Origin: Nothopassalora personata
Taxonomy: Eukaryota > Ascomycota > Dothideomycetes > Mycosphaerellales > Mycosphaerellaceae
Assembly: GCA_033816765.1 (NCBI GenBank)
Contig: CM066292.1
Span: forward strand, 3,162,001-3,226,000
DNA: 64,000 bases
Direction: 5' to 3'
Each line of letters starts with the position of its first letter. The first letter of the stretch is position 1. Positions 52,478 through 62,205 of this stretch are shown here, in pieces. The notes beneath the pieces are model-generated. The model saw only the letters and a list, made by a program, of their open reading frames with translations. It had not been told where the DNA came from and searched no databases. Both the position numbers and the translations under genes were made by a program.

Positions 52478-53027
52478 ATGGCGCAGAAAAACATGGCGCC
52501 AGGATACCCAATGCCCCCCAAAGCGCACATGGACGCCGCGACTGCCGTCGCCGGCTCTCGGCCTCCCCGAGCAATCTTCTCTAGCACCGACGCCCCCGAA
52601 GGAGTCGATCCGCGCATGTCGCTTGACCGGTATCAATTACCACCAAACACGGTCAACATCCGGACCTTCATGGAGGCCGAAGGGGAAAACGGCTTCACTC
52701 CGATCGTGATAGGGCAGAACGGACTACCACCGACCTCCCTCCAAACTGGTGCAGCCATCACGATCCCAACCGGCACACGCCTCGTCCTGGCTGGCCGAAC
52801 GAGCTCGCTTGTAAGTCCTCATTCGATATGCGCGGCACTCCGATTCGTTGCGATGACTGACCGTGATATAGCCTTCCACCATGTCGCCCGCGAGGGCCAG
52901 GAGGACTTCACCGCCCGATTCCAGCAACAAGACATCATCAACAGAGGTGTCTACCTCGACCAAGCCTCCTACGACCACTGCCGCAAAGGCCCCGGCGAAG
53001 GGCGCTCGGAGGGGTTCGCCTGACTGA
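52478..53027 (+). CDS. Hypothetical protein, about 162 aa
   Basis: Proposed exons 52478-52810 and 52872-53027, with a 61-nt intron (GTAAGT..TGACTGACC..ATATAG) having good signals throughout. The first 111 residues are Pro/Ala/Met-rich at the start (GYPMPPKAHMDAATAVAG) and then read SLDRYQLPPNTVNIRTFMEA and VIGQNGLPPTSLQTGAAITI. The second exon is Ser/Thr/Pro/Lys-rich (SSTEVSTSTKPPTTTAAKAP), likely disordered. Without splicing the frame also stays open to 53023 but with an unrelated tail, so the C-terminus depends on the intron. No family recognised. Confidence 0.5.
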
Positions 53028-54079
53028 AGCAGCTGTACGTAATTCAGCAGTTCATGATCCGAAGCATCATATGCCTTGTTACCCTCCAGGCTGGAAGTAC
53101 AGTGTGCCATGGGATTTCACCAACTCGAGGAGTTCTCATTACCCATGACTCCGTAGAATGCAGCGCTAATTCGTTGTGGACTCCTTCCTCCTCCGCACCA
53201 CTGTCACCGACAGAACTACCGGCAACGTCGAAACTCAGTACGACGTCATCTCCCGCGAAGGCCCGCAGAAGATAGTGGATGAAAACGTCCTTGCGTATGC
53301 GGGACGGCACGATGTACGCTCCCATCCCTGGCTTTCAGGACTATACGCCCGCCGATGAGCTCGTGTCAGCGGGGCGGGAGCAGTTCACGGCGGGCCAGGC
53401 CTTCGATGCGTGCGGTGTTAGATGTCAGGCCGTCCACATCAACCAGGGAGACGTGCATGAGGCTCGTTACAAGCAGAGTGGTGATGCGAGTGGGACTGTT
53501 CAGTGAGCTCTTCTGTATCTGGGTGTCGCTCTGTGCTGATTAGATATAGTGACCCAATTACTGCAAGCTTAGTAGCAAGGAGCTCTTCGTAGGCGAACCA
53601 CCTGCGCAGCAAGCTGCAGGACAGCAGTCAGCCGCCAGCGCGATCGGAGCAGGATGCTAGTGCATAAGGGCTGTGGTCCTGGCTTTGCCTCCATGCTCTA
53701 CGGTCATAGATGTGGTAAGTGGCAGAAGTCCATCGCTCCTTGAGAAACCTAGCTGATCCATACCAGCGGCGTTCTTCTGGTCTTGAGGGCGCTTTGCAGT
53801 CTGCACATAGCGTGATGCGAGCAGCAGCTCCAATCATGCTTTACAAAGAAGGCGACGTGCTACCAGATGCCAAGCCCGTTGTACCTTGTTGGCCTATATG
53901 TGGTTCGTGGACTACTGCATCTGGGGCGGTCTTCCTGTTGTAACGTCATGATGAAATATGCTCGTTTCACTCTCGTCCACCGTCTCGTTTCGTGTTGAGC
54001 ATAGTAGTCCTCCTTTCGCGCGAATCAAAAGACGCCTCCAACACCATGCTAAAGTAGATGATCGACGCTGTGAACAACT
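53028..54079. other. Gene-poor stretch with protein-like fragments
   Basis: The plus strand near 53170-53505 has two overlapping frames with protein-like sequence (RTTVTDRTTGNVETQYDVIS, then TMYAPIPGFQDYTPADELV). They could belong to one gene split by an intron or frameshift. No start or domain could be fixed. Confidence 0.35.
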
Positions 54080-55649
54080 TCATGACGCTGCTTTGATCCC
54101 ATCATGGCTTGCCTCCCGTACCGTCCGTAGCCGAAGACTACTGTCATCTCTCCTCAGCTGTTTCCGTCGATCCCTCTCATCCGCCTCTCGCATTTCCTGA
54201 CCAGCCAGCTCAATTTCGTTCATGTCTTCCTTCTTCTTTCCCCCAGCATCCGTCTTAGTAGCGAAGCTCGAGCTTCGCTTCACACTCGGCCCACCATGCT
54301 GAGCAGCCCAGTCTCTCGTCCTCTGCTCCGCGGTCGTCTCAGCGCTCCCCGCACCAAATCCTGCCTTCGGCTGAGTCAGATCGCCGTTCGGAATGCTTGG
54401 ATGCGGTCGCTCTGTCTTCGTGTTGAGAGGTGGTTCTGATGCTTTGCTTGACTCTGCAGATTCGTCCACCACAGCTTCCTCCTCCCCACCTCTCGTGTTC
54501 TTCTTCCTGGGCCACAGAGAAGGCAACACAATTTGCTGGAACCTCGGCTCCACCACTCTCTCGTCAAACCACTTATGAATCCTATCCTCCACCAACTGCG
54601 CAATCTTCGGCACATCCTGCAACCGACTCCTCGACCCGATCAACGAATGCACGCTCAAATCCAGTCTATAATCATCCAAAAACGTAAATGTCAACGTCGT
54701 CGGCGAATGTCCCGTCGGATTGAGAGGGTGTCCCTCGTTCTTATCCCGCTGTCCCACCGGCGTTGCACCCTCCCCTTCACCTCCAGCCGGCGCTGAACTG
54801 ATCTCTTGACTCGGCTGGAAACTGAGACTCAAAGTCCCGGAGAACCTCACCACACTCACCGCCAACGCTACCGGCAGTACCATGACAAACGGCTTAGGAT
54901 AATTCAACACCAGCTTCGTCTCAATGCCCAGTGTAACCAAATCTGACAGGTCCACGTCCATTCTCGCCTGTAACCTCTCCCCTTTCAAGCCCGTAAGCTC
55001 CTTAAGCGGGATTCCGTTCTCATCGACAGGTATAACGCGACAATTACTGAAGATTGGAAACTCCTCCCCCAGACTTATCTCCGTAACTTTAATCTCATCG
55101 AGGAAGGAGGGTTTGCTCCCACCATTCAACATTTCCGTCAAACTTGTCAACACAGCCTCGTCTTCCTGCGCATCAGCTCTCAGCTGCGCGATCGTTTGCG
55201 CGACCAGAACATTAAACCAGTCCAGAGACTCTGGTTGATGGCCGTGGACGTTGTAATACGTCTTCTCAAGAATCTTCTGGACTGTGAGGCCACCATCCTG
55301 TCTTGGGCGGAGGATTGGAGCAGATGGGCGGGGTCGTAGGGCGGTGGAGAAAGTTCGTTGTCGAGTGTGGGAGAGAGTTCGGTTGCGGCGGGCGGCGGCG
55401 CGAGTGGAGGCGCGTATGTCGGCGGAGGGCGCGTCACCGAAGATGAAGAACTTGATGAAGATGAAGAGGATGAAGGCTAGAAGTAGTTGCCCGAAGATGA
55501 AGCCCGAGGCAAAAGAGCCGCCGCCGCCGGTACTGGAGGGTTGTGCATCTTGAGAGGTGTTAGTCCCATGGAGAGGTGGGGAAGGGGTGGTGTGTATAGG
55601 AGAGGCGGACTTTGGGGTGCTTGGTACTTGGCCTTGGACATGGCGACAT
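54080..55649 (-). CDS. MMM1: Maintenance of mitochondrial morphology protein 1 (ERMES subunit Mmm1), about 496 aa
   Basis: Exon 2 (55548-54080) holds all recognisable sequence but has no ATG before the membrane segment. A 22-nt first exon (55649-55628, MSPCPRP) joined through a 79-nt intron (GTACCA..GACTAACAC..CTCAAG) restores an MSP-type start. This exon is inferred. One membrane helix: FASGFIFGQLLLAFILFIFI followed by KFFIFGD. The SMP lipid-transfer domain begins near residue 120 (KTYYNVHGHQPESLDWFNVL) and includes DIDFDLS-like LQARMDVDLSDLVTLGIETK and FTFLDDYRLDLSVHSLIGSR, FDERVVEPRFQQIVLPSLWP. Mmm1 is the ER anchor of the ER-mitochondria tether. The tail is disordered and charged. Confidence 0.88.
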
Positions 55650-56217
55650 CGGGCTGACCGCCTGTCAGGTCATATGGCAGAGCACTGGAATGGTGAAGAC
55701 GATGATATGTGTGCTGGTGAAGTGAAGCTCCGAGGTGCAGCAGAATTGCTTGAGCTATCAGTCAAATGACGTCGATCAATGGCTAATCCTTGCTGAAATA
55801 TCCATCAAATCAACAGCCGCTCGCCTGCCTCAGCCGCTTGACATCCTGCTCGCACGGTAACTATGTATGCACTAGCCAGACATTGTACAGACCGAAGTGC
55901 TGCGTACTGTTCCTAGCAAAACGTCTACTACTAGCTGTGCGTCACGTCAACCGGAACGCGTGATGGTGGAAGGTGGACGGGCTGGTCCGACGGCTTTTCT
56001 AGGAGGCACGAATTGCCAGCAACCAAATGGAAATGCATGTGAGTAACGCTGGTCGACTCATGCAGAATGTGAAGAGTGCTACGTTAAGCTGAGGTGTAGT
56101 ACTACTACCAATGTCTGCCATGAGGACGAAACATATGAACCCCACGAAGCTCTCAACTCTCCGATAGCCTGCATCTCCTCTTTTACTTTTGCCCTCCAAG
56201 TCTTCCTACTCCTTCTG
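55650..56217. other. Intergenic, no supported gene
   Basis: 5' flank of MMM1 and 3' flank of the small secreted protein gene. Nothing recognised. Confidence 0.45.
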
Positions 56218-56475
56218 CTATTTTTGCGTACAATCTGGAACCTTTGACCCCTTAGGGAATGTATCCGCGCACAATCCATTTTTGCAATTAGCAATACATG
56301 AATCACCGCCGTTGCAGTTATTTATACATGTGCAGTAGTGATTCTGATCGCAGCCGTAGTCTTGACAAGGTCGAATTGTTAGCAGGCGACTCGTACAAGA
56401 CCTTTGGAAGTATTTACCAGCAACGGCAAAGCCGACGAGGCTAACGAGAGCAGTCATGATGGTTGCAAAACGCAT
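56218..56475 (-). CDS. Small cysteine-rich secreted protein, 66 aa
   Basis: Exons 56475-56418 and 56360-56218, with a 57-nt intron (GTAAAT..GCTAACAAT..TCAAG). Signal peptide: residues 1-19 (FATIMTALVSLVGFAVA), cleaved just where exon 1 ends. The mature part is about 47 residues with eight Cys (CDQNHYCTC, NNCNGGDSCIANCKNG, LC, DC), enough for four disulphides, and ends DCTQK. No known family recognised. Size, export and Cys content are those of candidate effectors or antimicrobial peptides, but this is inference. It lies in a gene-poor, repeat-bearing stretch 0.6 kb from the Copia-type element. Confidence 0.75.
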   Translation of the reverse strand: MRFATIMTALVSLVGFAVAGKYFQRSCTSRLLTIRPCQDYGCDQNHYCTCINNCNGGDSCIANCKNGLCADTFPKGSKVPDCTQK

Positions 56476-57103
56476 GTTGGTGGTAATCTCTTGAAGAATG
56501 GCTCGAACGGAGGTTGGTGATAGTGTTGGCTTTGACGAGAACTGCAGACAGAAAAGGGATGTGAGCACGCTTTTATGCGGATTGCCTCGTCGAAATACTA
56601 TAATTAGAGCGAAAAACGACCGATGATCTGCAACGGGGTGTCGCACCATGTTGTCCTCCCTTCTTTTAGTTGTAGGTCGCTGTTAGAGAAAGATGGTGGC
56701 GTATTCAATCGTTGTCACAACACTAGGCATAGTTTATATACCCCTATCTCCCACTTATCTCTCTTTAGGAAGGATGTATCTACTGCTCAGCGTGTTTACG
56801 ACCCTGTACTGTATGGCCTCTATTATTAGCTATCAATACCCTATACCACTCTTAGATACTCTTATAGATACTTCTTATATCTGTAGTTGGAGAGGGCCAG
56901 AACAGACGAGGTATGATACGACCAAAGTCCAATATCCATTCGAATATCATGATGTTTGTCTCCAAGGCCGGCGATGACTGCCAATCGAAAATCCAAAGGA
57001 AAGTGTCGGCACTTGGATACGATGTGCTAACCAGAATTGGTTCATGCAGAAGGTCTTGCCAGGAACATGTCTCAGGTCAAACCAGCCGGCGTCTGGGGCT
57101 TCG
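56476..57103. other. Intergenic, partly AT-rich flank of the Copia-type element
   Basis: From about 56730 to 56890 the DNA is TA-rich, with TATA/CTTATAGATA tracts that look like mildly RIP-affected repeat. No gene. Confidence 0.4.
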
Positions 57104-57158
57104 TATCACGTTACAAGTGGTTGGAAGTCATGAAATGGGCTCATAAAGGTGTTTCAAA
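57104..57158 (-). repeat. Terminal direct repeat, 3' copy
   Basis: 55 bp, beginning TATCACGTTACAAG on the plus strand and ending GTGTTTCAAA, identical to 59040-59094. The gag-protease stop codon falls within its inner end. Confidence 0.9.
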
Positions 57159-58860
57159 TTTGGATAGTATCACCCTTGCCAATTGTGCTGATAAAGTGCG
57201 CTGTGCGCTGCTTCTCAGTAATCTTTGGCAGGATGCTCCCATCATTGCTCGATGGCCATTTGTAGACCATCTCTGACTGAGGCGGTGTGACTACCTTGAA
57301 GAAGGGGATTGTGCCAGTAGGGCGGTGCAGGTCCATTAATTTCTTGTCATTGTAATAGACTGAATTGGTGCGTCCGTGCCACCAAAGTCCAGCCGTCTCC
57401 ATGCGTGAGTGGGAGATAACGTTCACATGAAAGCCTGGGCAATAGGCCACATCCAATAGGGTGAATGGTATCCCCTCTATCTTCATGCGAACCTTGCCCA
57501 ATGCGGCAATAGGGAATGTCGTGGTTCCGGCTTGGATTGATGATGTGGTTAGGCGCTCTGCAATGAATTCTACGCCCTGCTGGTCATGGTGATTGATGAC
57601 ATGGGTGTCCGAGCAGTTGTCGTATACCCAGCAATCCCTGAAGTTGAAGCTCAATTGGCTTATCGAGCTCGAAAGGACAGTGAGACCAGTGAAGCCGTGC
57701 GGTGCGGCCTTGCCCTTGGCAATTGCCTCATCTCGTTCCTCATCCGTGCGCCCATTGCGGTTCAATACGCCTAGTAAGCGTTCACCATCATCGCCTAAGC
57801 AGTAATTGATAAAGTGCTTCCAGCACTTCTTCCACTGCTCAGAGCGCTGATCCTTTGATGGACGCTTCTTAGGGTTGACTACATCGCATAAATAGAGGTT
57901 CTTGTGACAACTCTCCTTAGGCTCGCCGGTGATGTTCCAGCAGCCGCTTGGCTTGTCACTGCTCTTGTTGTCCTTGTTGCCACGGTCACGGCTCTTGTCG
58001 CCGCGGCTGCGGCCACGCGTGTTGTTGTTGTTCCTACCCCCTGTGCCTACTGTAGGTGCTGGGGTCGGTAGGACTTCTGGAGGATCGTGTTCGGCTGATA
58101 GCTCGCCTGCGAAGGTTGCAAAGACTGATCGACCGCTGTTAGTGACTAGGGTGGTATCGCGTATCCATTCGAGGTATCGCTCAGTAAGTTTGCTAAGAGA
58201 GAGCTTGTCACGCTTCCACTCGTTATACAGTGATGCTCCATAGGTAGGAGCTTGCTTCTGCTGTATTGCGAGCAAGAAGTGTCGTGCTAGGTCTCCGTAC
58301 TCAGCGTGGTTGCAATCCAGCATCTTGGTCTGCAACACCAGCCAGTCTGAGCACCAGTCGTCAATCCTTCGGGCTTGGCTCTTCTGAAGCCTGTTCAGCT
58401 CTAGTGTGAGTTGTCGCTTACGTAGCATGTCGTCTGGTCCATACTGTGTCTTTAGAGCCTGGTACTTGCCTCTGAGAGTGCGTTTCCCATGCATAAGCTC
58501 TTGGCCTAGCTCCGTAGTAGTACGGATCAGGTAGGTGACCAGTTTGGACCTTGCTGCGGCAAAGATGTCATACATCCGCTGCCTACGCTCAGCGTCCGAC
58601 TGACGGAGCTTGATAAGCTCTTTGTCTGCCGCCGTAGCGTCTTTGGCAGTGTATGCTGATTGGATCTGTTCGAACGTCAAGAACACCGGCTCTACTGGCT
58701 CGGCGATAGTGTCGTTCGGATCCACATACTTCCAGATGTTCAGAGACTCAGCGTAGAGCTCTAACTGACGGTTAAACTTGTCCCATTGGTCATGACTCTT
58801 AAGAACGATAGTAGCGTGCGGCAAAGCACCGGTACCACCGGGTGTCTCGGTAGTCGCCAT
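57154..58860 (-). CDS. Copia-type Gag-protease polyprotein fragment, 568 aa
   Basis: Starts at the ATG at 58860 (MATTETPGGTGALPHATIVL); the frame is open somewhat further upstream without an ATG. The gag part is UBN2-like: SHDQWDKFNRQLELYAESLN, RTLRGKYQALKTQYGPDDML, RRIDDWCSDWLVLQTKML. A basic Asn/Gly-rich stretch (NNNNTRGRSRGDKSRDRGN) is followed by a Cys/His cluster (CWNITGEPKESCHKNLYLC) in the place of the zinc knuckle. The aspartic protease region follows: WVYDNCSDTHVIN, with DNCSD where DSGAS-type motifs occur, and LDVAYCPGFHVNVISHSRM. It ends GKGDTIQI inside the terminal repeat, where a full element would go on to integrase. Confidence 0.8.
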   Translation of the reverse strand: MATTETPGGTGALPHATIVLKSHDQWDKFNRQLELYAESLNIWKYVDPNDTIAEPVEPVFLTFEQIQSAYTAKDATAADKELIKLRQSDAERRQRMYDIFAAARSKLVTYLIRTTTELGQELMHGKRTLRGKYQALKTQYGPDDMLRKRQLTLELNRLQKSQARRIDDWCSDWLVLQTKMLDCNHAEYGDLARHFLLAIQQKQAPTYGASLYNEWKRDKLSLSKLTERYLEWIRDTTLVTNSGRSVFATFAGELSAEHDPPEVLPTPAPTVGTGGRNNNNTRGRSRGDKSRDRGNKDNKSSDKPSGCWNITGEPKESCHKNLYLCDVVNPKKRPSKDQRSEQWKKCWKHFINYCLGDDGERLLGVLNRNGRTDEERDEAIAKGKAAPHGFTGLTVLSSSISQLSFNFRDCWVYDNCSDTHVINHHDQQGVEFIAERLTTSSIQAGTTTFPIAALGKVRMKIEGIPFTLLDVAYCPGFHVNVISHSRMETAGLWWHGRTNSVYYNDKKLMDLHRPTGTIPFFKVVTPPQSEMVYKWPSSNDGSILPKITEKQRTAHFISTIGKGDTIQI

Positions 58861-59027
58861 GACGGTGTTGATGGGCCCAATGAAAGTTCCTATAGGTCCA
58901 CTGGGGTCACTGCACTGCTGTGCAATGGTTATTAATGGGATAATGATGGATCCCACTGGTTTTTGATGACGATGCAAAATCTGCTCTAGGGCTTCGTTTT
59001 GTGCAGCGAACGTTAGTGAGCGCCTGT

Positions 59028-59039
59028 CGGGCTCATAAC
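59028..59039 (-). other. Putative primer-binding site (half-tRNA initiator Met)
   Basis: On the minus strand GTTATGAGCCCG directly follows the 5' terminal repeat. Eleven bases pair with the GGGCTCATAAC anticodon arm of initiator tRNA-Met, the priming site class known for Drosophila copia. Confidence 0.6.
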
Positions 59040-59094
59040 TATCACGTTACAAGTGGTTGGAAGTCATGAAATGGGCTCATAAAGGTGTTTCAAA
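59040..59094 (-). repeat. Terminal direct repeat, 5' copy
   Basis: 55 bp identical to 57104-57158. Outside it, a further TACTATC match at the same offset suggests the original repeat was slightly longer. Confidence 0.9.
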
Positions 59095-59198
59095 AGCAGA
59101 TAGTAGATTGCATGTGTCTAAGCTAGAATTGAAGGGGCTGCTTGTGAAAAGGCTGCAGGTGACTAATCAATGTCACCTGATTCTTGGCGGCTGCTGCC

Positions 59199-60005
59199 TC
59201 AGGTTTGATTGGGCTGCAGCGCCGGTGCACGCTTGGATCGTGACACTTCGAACCTGGTACGAGCATCTTTATCGTTTGGTAGACGCCTTACACTCTTCTT
59301 CATGGCTCGCCAGACCTTGCTTCTGCGGGTTTCAAGTGGTCTCCGAGTTGCCAGCTCTGGGTCTCGAGGAAAGTCATTACCAATATCTAGCATCTTGCTT
59401 CCGACTGGAATGCAACACTTTCTTAGTAGGTCGCCACGTGGAAGTGATTGAGGCTCCCGATGGCTAGCGATCGTTTGAAATCTATCGACGTACTTAGCGG
59501 ACGACTTCCTAAACCATGCGCGATGACGCTGCTGCGATGTCAGGACTGTGCTTTGAAAGTAGGGAGAAAGTGCAATTAGAGGCGTCACTCCAGTGCTAAA
59601 AGTACGAGATAGTATATCCAAACCTTGGCGAATGCGTCGACCGCGTTTTTTCAAAATTGTCCTGTTCTCCCTGAGAGCGCTCGTATCATTATATCCTTTC
59701 GTACAGCAAAGACGAACCTTGGATTCAGGTCTGAAGGTAAAGAGCAGTGTCCGCTGTAATACGAAGCCTTGCACAATGTGTTGACACCACAGTCGTTTCA
59801 ACATGTTTCAGCGCATGTTCAATCCTTCGACTTCGAGCTTGTCGAACGTGTCAGCGCTTTGCACATACTTAGGGAGGGTTCCCACCATCTTATGGCGGAT
59901 TGCACGACAACCATGGTCGGTAATATCTTCCTGAATCCGAGGACATAGCTCGCTTTCGCAGCCATGACAGCAAATTCGTCGTATCCAGAATTTCCGACAT
60001 GTCAT
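59199..60005 (-). pseudogene. Hypothetical open frame interrupted by one TGA
   Basis: Two ATG-headed minus-strand frames lie in the same register, 60005-59808 (65 aa, CCHGCESELCPRIQED) and 59804-59199 (201 aa, Arg/Lys-rich, KKRGRRIRQGLDILSRTF), separated by a single TGA. No domain recognised. It overlaps the plus-strand candidate at 59964-60510; at most one of them is likely to be real. Confidence 0.25.
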
Positions 60006-60510
60006 CAGGCGAGAATGCAGGAGAGTAGACCAAAGGAGGCATCAGGGAGATCGGGATCTGTCTTGCTTTGAAAAAGAACAGGTTTTACTTATTACTGACC
60101 AGGAACAGAACGTGGCCGAGTTGATCAGAAAGAACGTGAACTCTCCCGCGGACGATCTGATCGGAAGCAAACCCGATAACATCCAGACACTTCGGACGGG
60201 AGCCATAGCACACCGACAGCTGATGCATTGTCTTCATCCTCTGGTCACCACCCAGCAACTGGACGTAATGAAGTCCATGGCGGTGGCGTGACAGGTGCTC
60301 AGCATGCTCCAGGTGCCAGAGCAGCAGGGGCGAATATCCTCGGCCACGAGAAGAAGTCTGGAGAAGGCATTCTGGGAGATCAGAACAGCACAAAGTGCCG
60401 ATGCCGTGAACACTGCAGGTGCTGGGAATGTGGGCACGTCTGGTGCTGGCCCGCAAACTTCAAACTTGATCAGGAGTGATGGAAAGCTGGCGGAAGGCAG
60501 TAGTGATTAG
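59964..60510 (+). CDS. Hypothetical protein, exon structure uncertain
   Basis: Exon 1 59964-60059 (MTANSSYPEFPTCHQARMQ) and exon 2 from 60103 (EQNVAELIRKNVNSPADDLI, then RTGAIAHRQLMHCLHPLVTT) join in phase across a 43-nt intron (GTCTTG..TACTGACCAG). A third piece in the same frame after a TGA at about 60288 (MLQVPEQQGRISSATRRSLE, SADAVNTAGAGNVGTSGAGP, stop 60508-60510) suits another short intron ending GTGACAG. The composition looks like a real protein, but no family is recognised and the second intron is not fixed. Confidence 0.35.
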
Positions 60511-60724
60511 TTGGACACTCTTGAAGTCGCGTGCAAGTACATAGCATAGGACGGCAGGTAAGTCTATAACTAGCTTGCTCCTCAAGCGAGCCAATGATCA
60601 CCAAGCAGGGTCCACAATCTTGTACGTCGTTATTTCGATCCTTTCTTTAACATTATTCAGATCCACATGACTTTGCGCGTAGCTCGTAACACCCACGCAA
60701 TAACAGCTGTCCAACACAGTCATC

Positions 60725-61537
60725 ATGGCTACGCGACACAACCAACCAAAGACCATGTCTGGCCGACTGGCTGGCATGAAATTTATGCAGCGAGCTGGTG
60801 GGAGTCCAGCAACCCCCATCACACCCGACGCGCGACCAACCAAGAAACAGCGATTGTCGAATGGATCTGCTCTCAGCACACCCTCCACGCTGGTGGAGGA
60901 TCAACATGAACGTGAAGGATACAATCAAGGCGAGACAAAGTGGTACCTAAGTTATCAGGCCCCGCAAGCAACAAAGACAGACTCACCACTGCGCATTGTG
61001 TCTGCTGGGTACTCTGCACTGGACAGCGTGCGACGAGCTGAGCAGACAGAGTCCGAAGACGAAGATGATGCCAACGATGAGGAGGAGCTGGTAGCGCGAC
61101 CTACACTCACAGGACGAAGAAGCTTTGGCAAGTTCAACAAGAAGATCGAGAAGCAGAACAACCCAGACGGGGAAGAGTCGGCATCAGATGGCGAAGAAGA
61201 GGAGGAAGAAGAGGATGCAGAGATTGAAGATGATCCGACTGGTGTCAAGGCTCTGATCGCACAAGGCAAGAAGGAGGCAGCAGACCGTGTCCGCGCAGAG
61301 CGTAAAGCGAAGAGGGCAGCGGACAGTGCTGAAGCGCAACGACTTGCACGAGAGCGTCGGGAGAAAGATATAAATCTCAACAAAGTGACAAGCATATCAT
61401 CTGGAGGAGGGCCTTCTGGAAGTACACGTGGAACACCGAATGCGGCCAACATGACTTGTCATACTTGCGGCAACAAGGGTCACATCATGAGGGATTGTCC
61501 GCAGAAGAAACAGTCTAGACCGAGACTGTCGTACTGA
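60725..61537 (+). CDS. Zinc-knuckle (CCHC) protein with MPP6-like N-terminus, 270 aa
   Basis: Intronless. The N-terminus MSGRLAGMKFMQRAGG contains the MKFMQR element typical of M-phase phosphoprotein 6, a nuclear-exosome cofactor. Residues 80-190 are acidic and disordered (ESEDEDDANDEEELVARP, then a run of Glu). A Lys/Arg/Ala-rich helix follows (DRVRAERKAKRAADSAEA). The C-terminus is a single CCHC zinc knuckle, CHTCGNKGHIMRDC (C-x2-C-x4-H-x4-C), and a basic KKQSRPRLSY end. This fits an RNA-binding nuclear protein. The MPP6 link rests on one short motif and is inference. Confidence 0.8.
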   Translation: MATRHNQPKTMSGRLAGMKFMQRAGGSPATPITPDARPTKKQRLSNGSALSTPSTLVEDQHEREGYNQGETKWYLSYQAPQATKTDSPLRIVSAGYSALDSVRRAEQTESEDEDDANDEEELVARPTLTGRRSFGKFNKKIEKQNNPDGEESASDGEEEEEEEDAEIEDDPTGVKALIAQGKKEAADRVRAERKAKRAADSAEAQRLARERREKDINLNKVTSISSGGGPSGSTRGTPNAANMTCHTCGNKGHIMRDCPQKKQSRPRLSY

Positions 61538-62205
61538 CCAAGCAAAGACATGTTTTGTGCAGTGTGCATACGTGCTGTGCTGCACCAGGTTCACAAGTGG
61601 ATCACTAATGGACAGGACAACGCGGCCGTGATGGTCCGTGTTCTTGGCCGTCCAAGGCGTTATTGTGATCGCCCAGGAATCCTTCATCATCGAATAGCAA
61701 CAACGTATCGCTGTGTCGATGTCGATGATAGAGCACAACAGGTGAGCTGACTTGGACGCGTTCGACCCGTCGTTGCGAAGTGGCACTAAGAAGGAGCGAT
61801 CAGACGCGCTCCTGATCCCCAGCACGCCCATCTGATCAGTAAAGCTATAGCTGGACATTCTTGCTTGAGGCAAACTTCCAGGTCTCTCATGTGAGGCCTC
61901 ATACGGTCATGATAAAGCACCGAGCTGCGAGGTTCTTCAGCAGTTCTCGGCGACTTTTGACGAAGCGCCCTCCCAACTGCTACAGCTGTAATCACACAGT
62001 CAATTCACAGCACCCACAACGCACAAGTAAGTAGCACATCGCCATTCTATATCTGCTACAACATCCGTTTTCCCACGCGAAACTTTCATGTTTGGTAGTC
62101 TTGTGATGTCATCCGTACGCACCGTGCTTCCACACTCCACTTCACCTCTTTCACAAGTAAATCCTTTTACTTACACAACGTCACACACCCTCGTGCAACA
62201 TCACA
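61538..62205. other. Intergenic, no supported gene
   Basis: 3' flank of the zinc-knuckle gene and promoter of the transporter. Short overlapping frames only. Confidence 0.45.

Larger units (their letters stand above)
57104..59094 (-). mobile_element. Truncated Copia-type element with 55-bp terminal direct repeats
   Basis: A gag-protease open frame on the minus strand is enclosed by two identical 55-bp direct repeats (57104-57158 and 59040-59094). Just inside the right repeat, which is the 5' end of the element, lies GTTATGAGCCC, matching the anticodon arm of initiator tRNA-Met as used for half-tRNA priming in Copia. Integrase, reverse transcriptase and RNase H are absent, so it cannot move alone. 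It is not RIP-mutated, unlike the relic at 1-1640, so it is probably young. No target-site duplication was seen. Confidence 0.7.
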
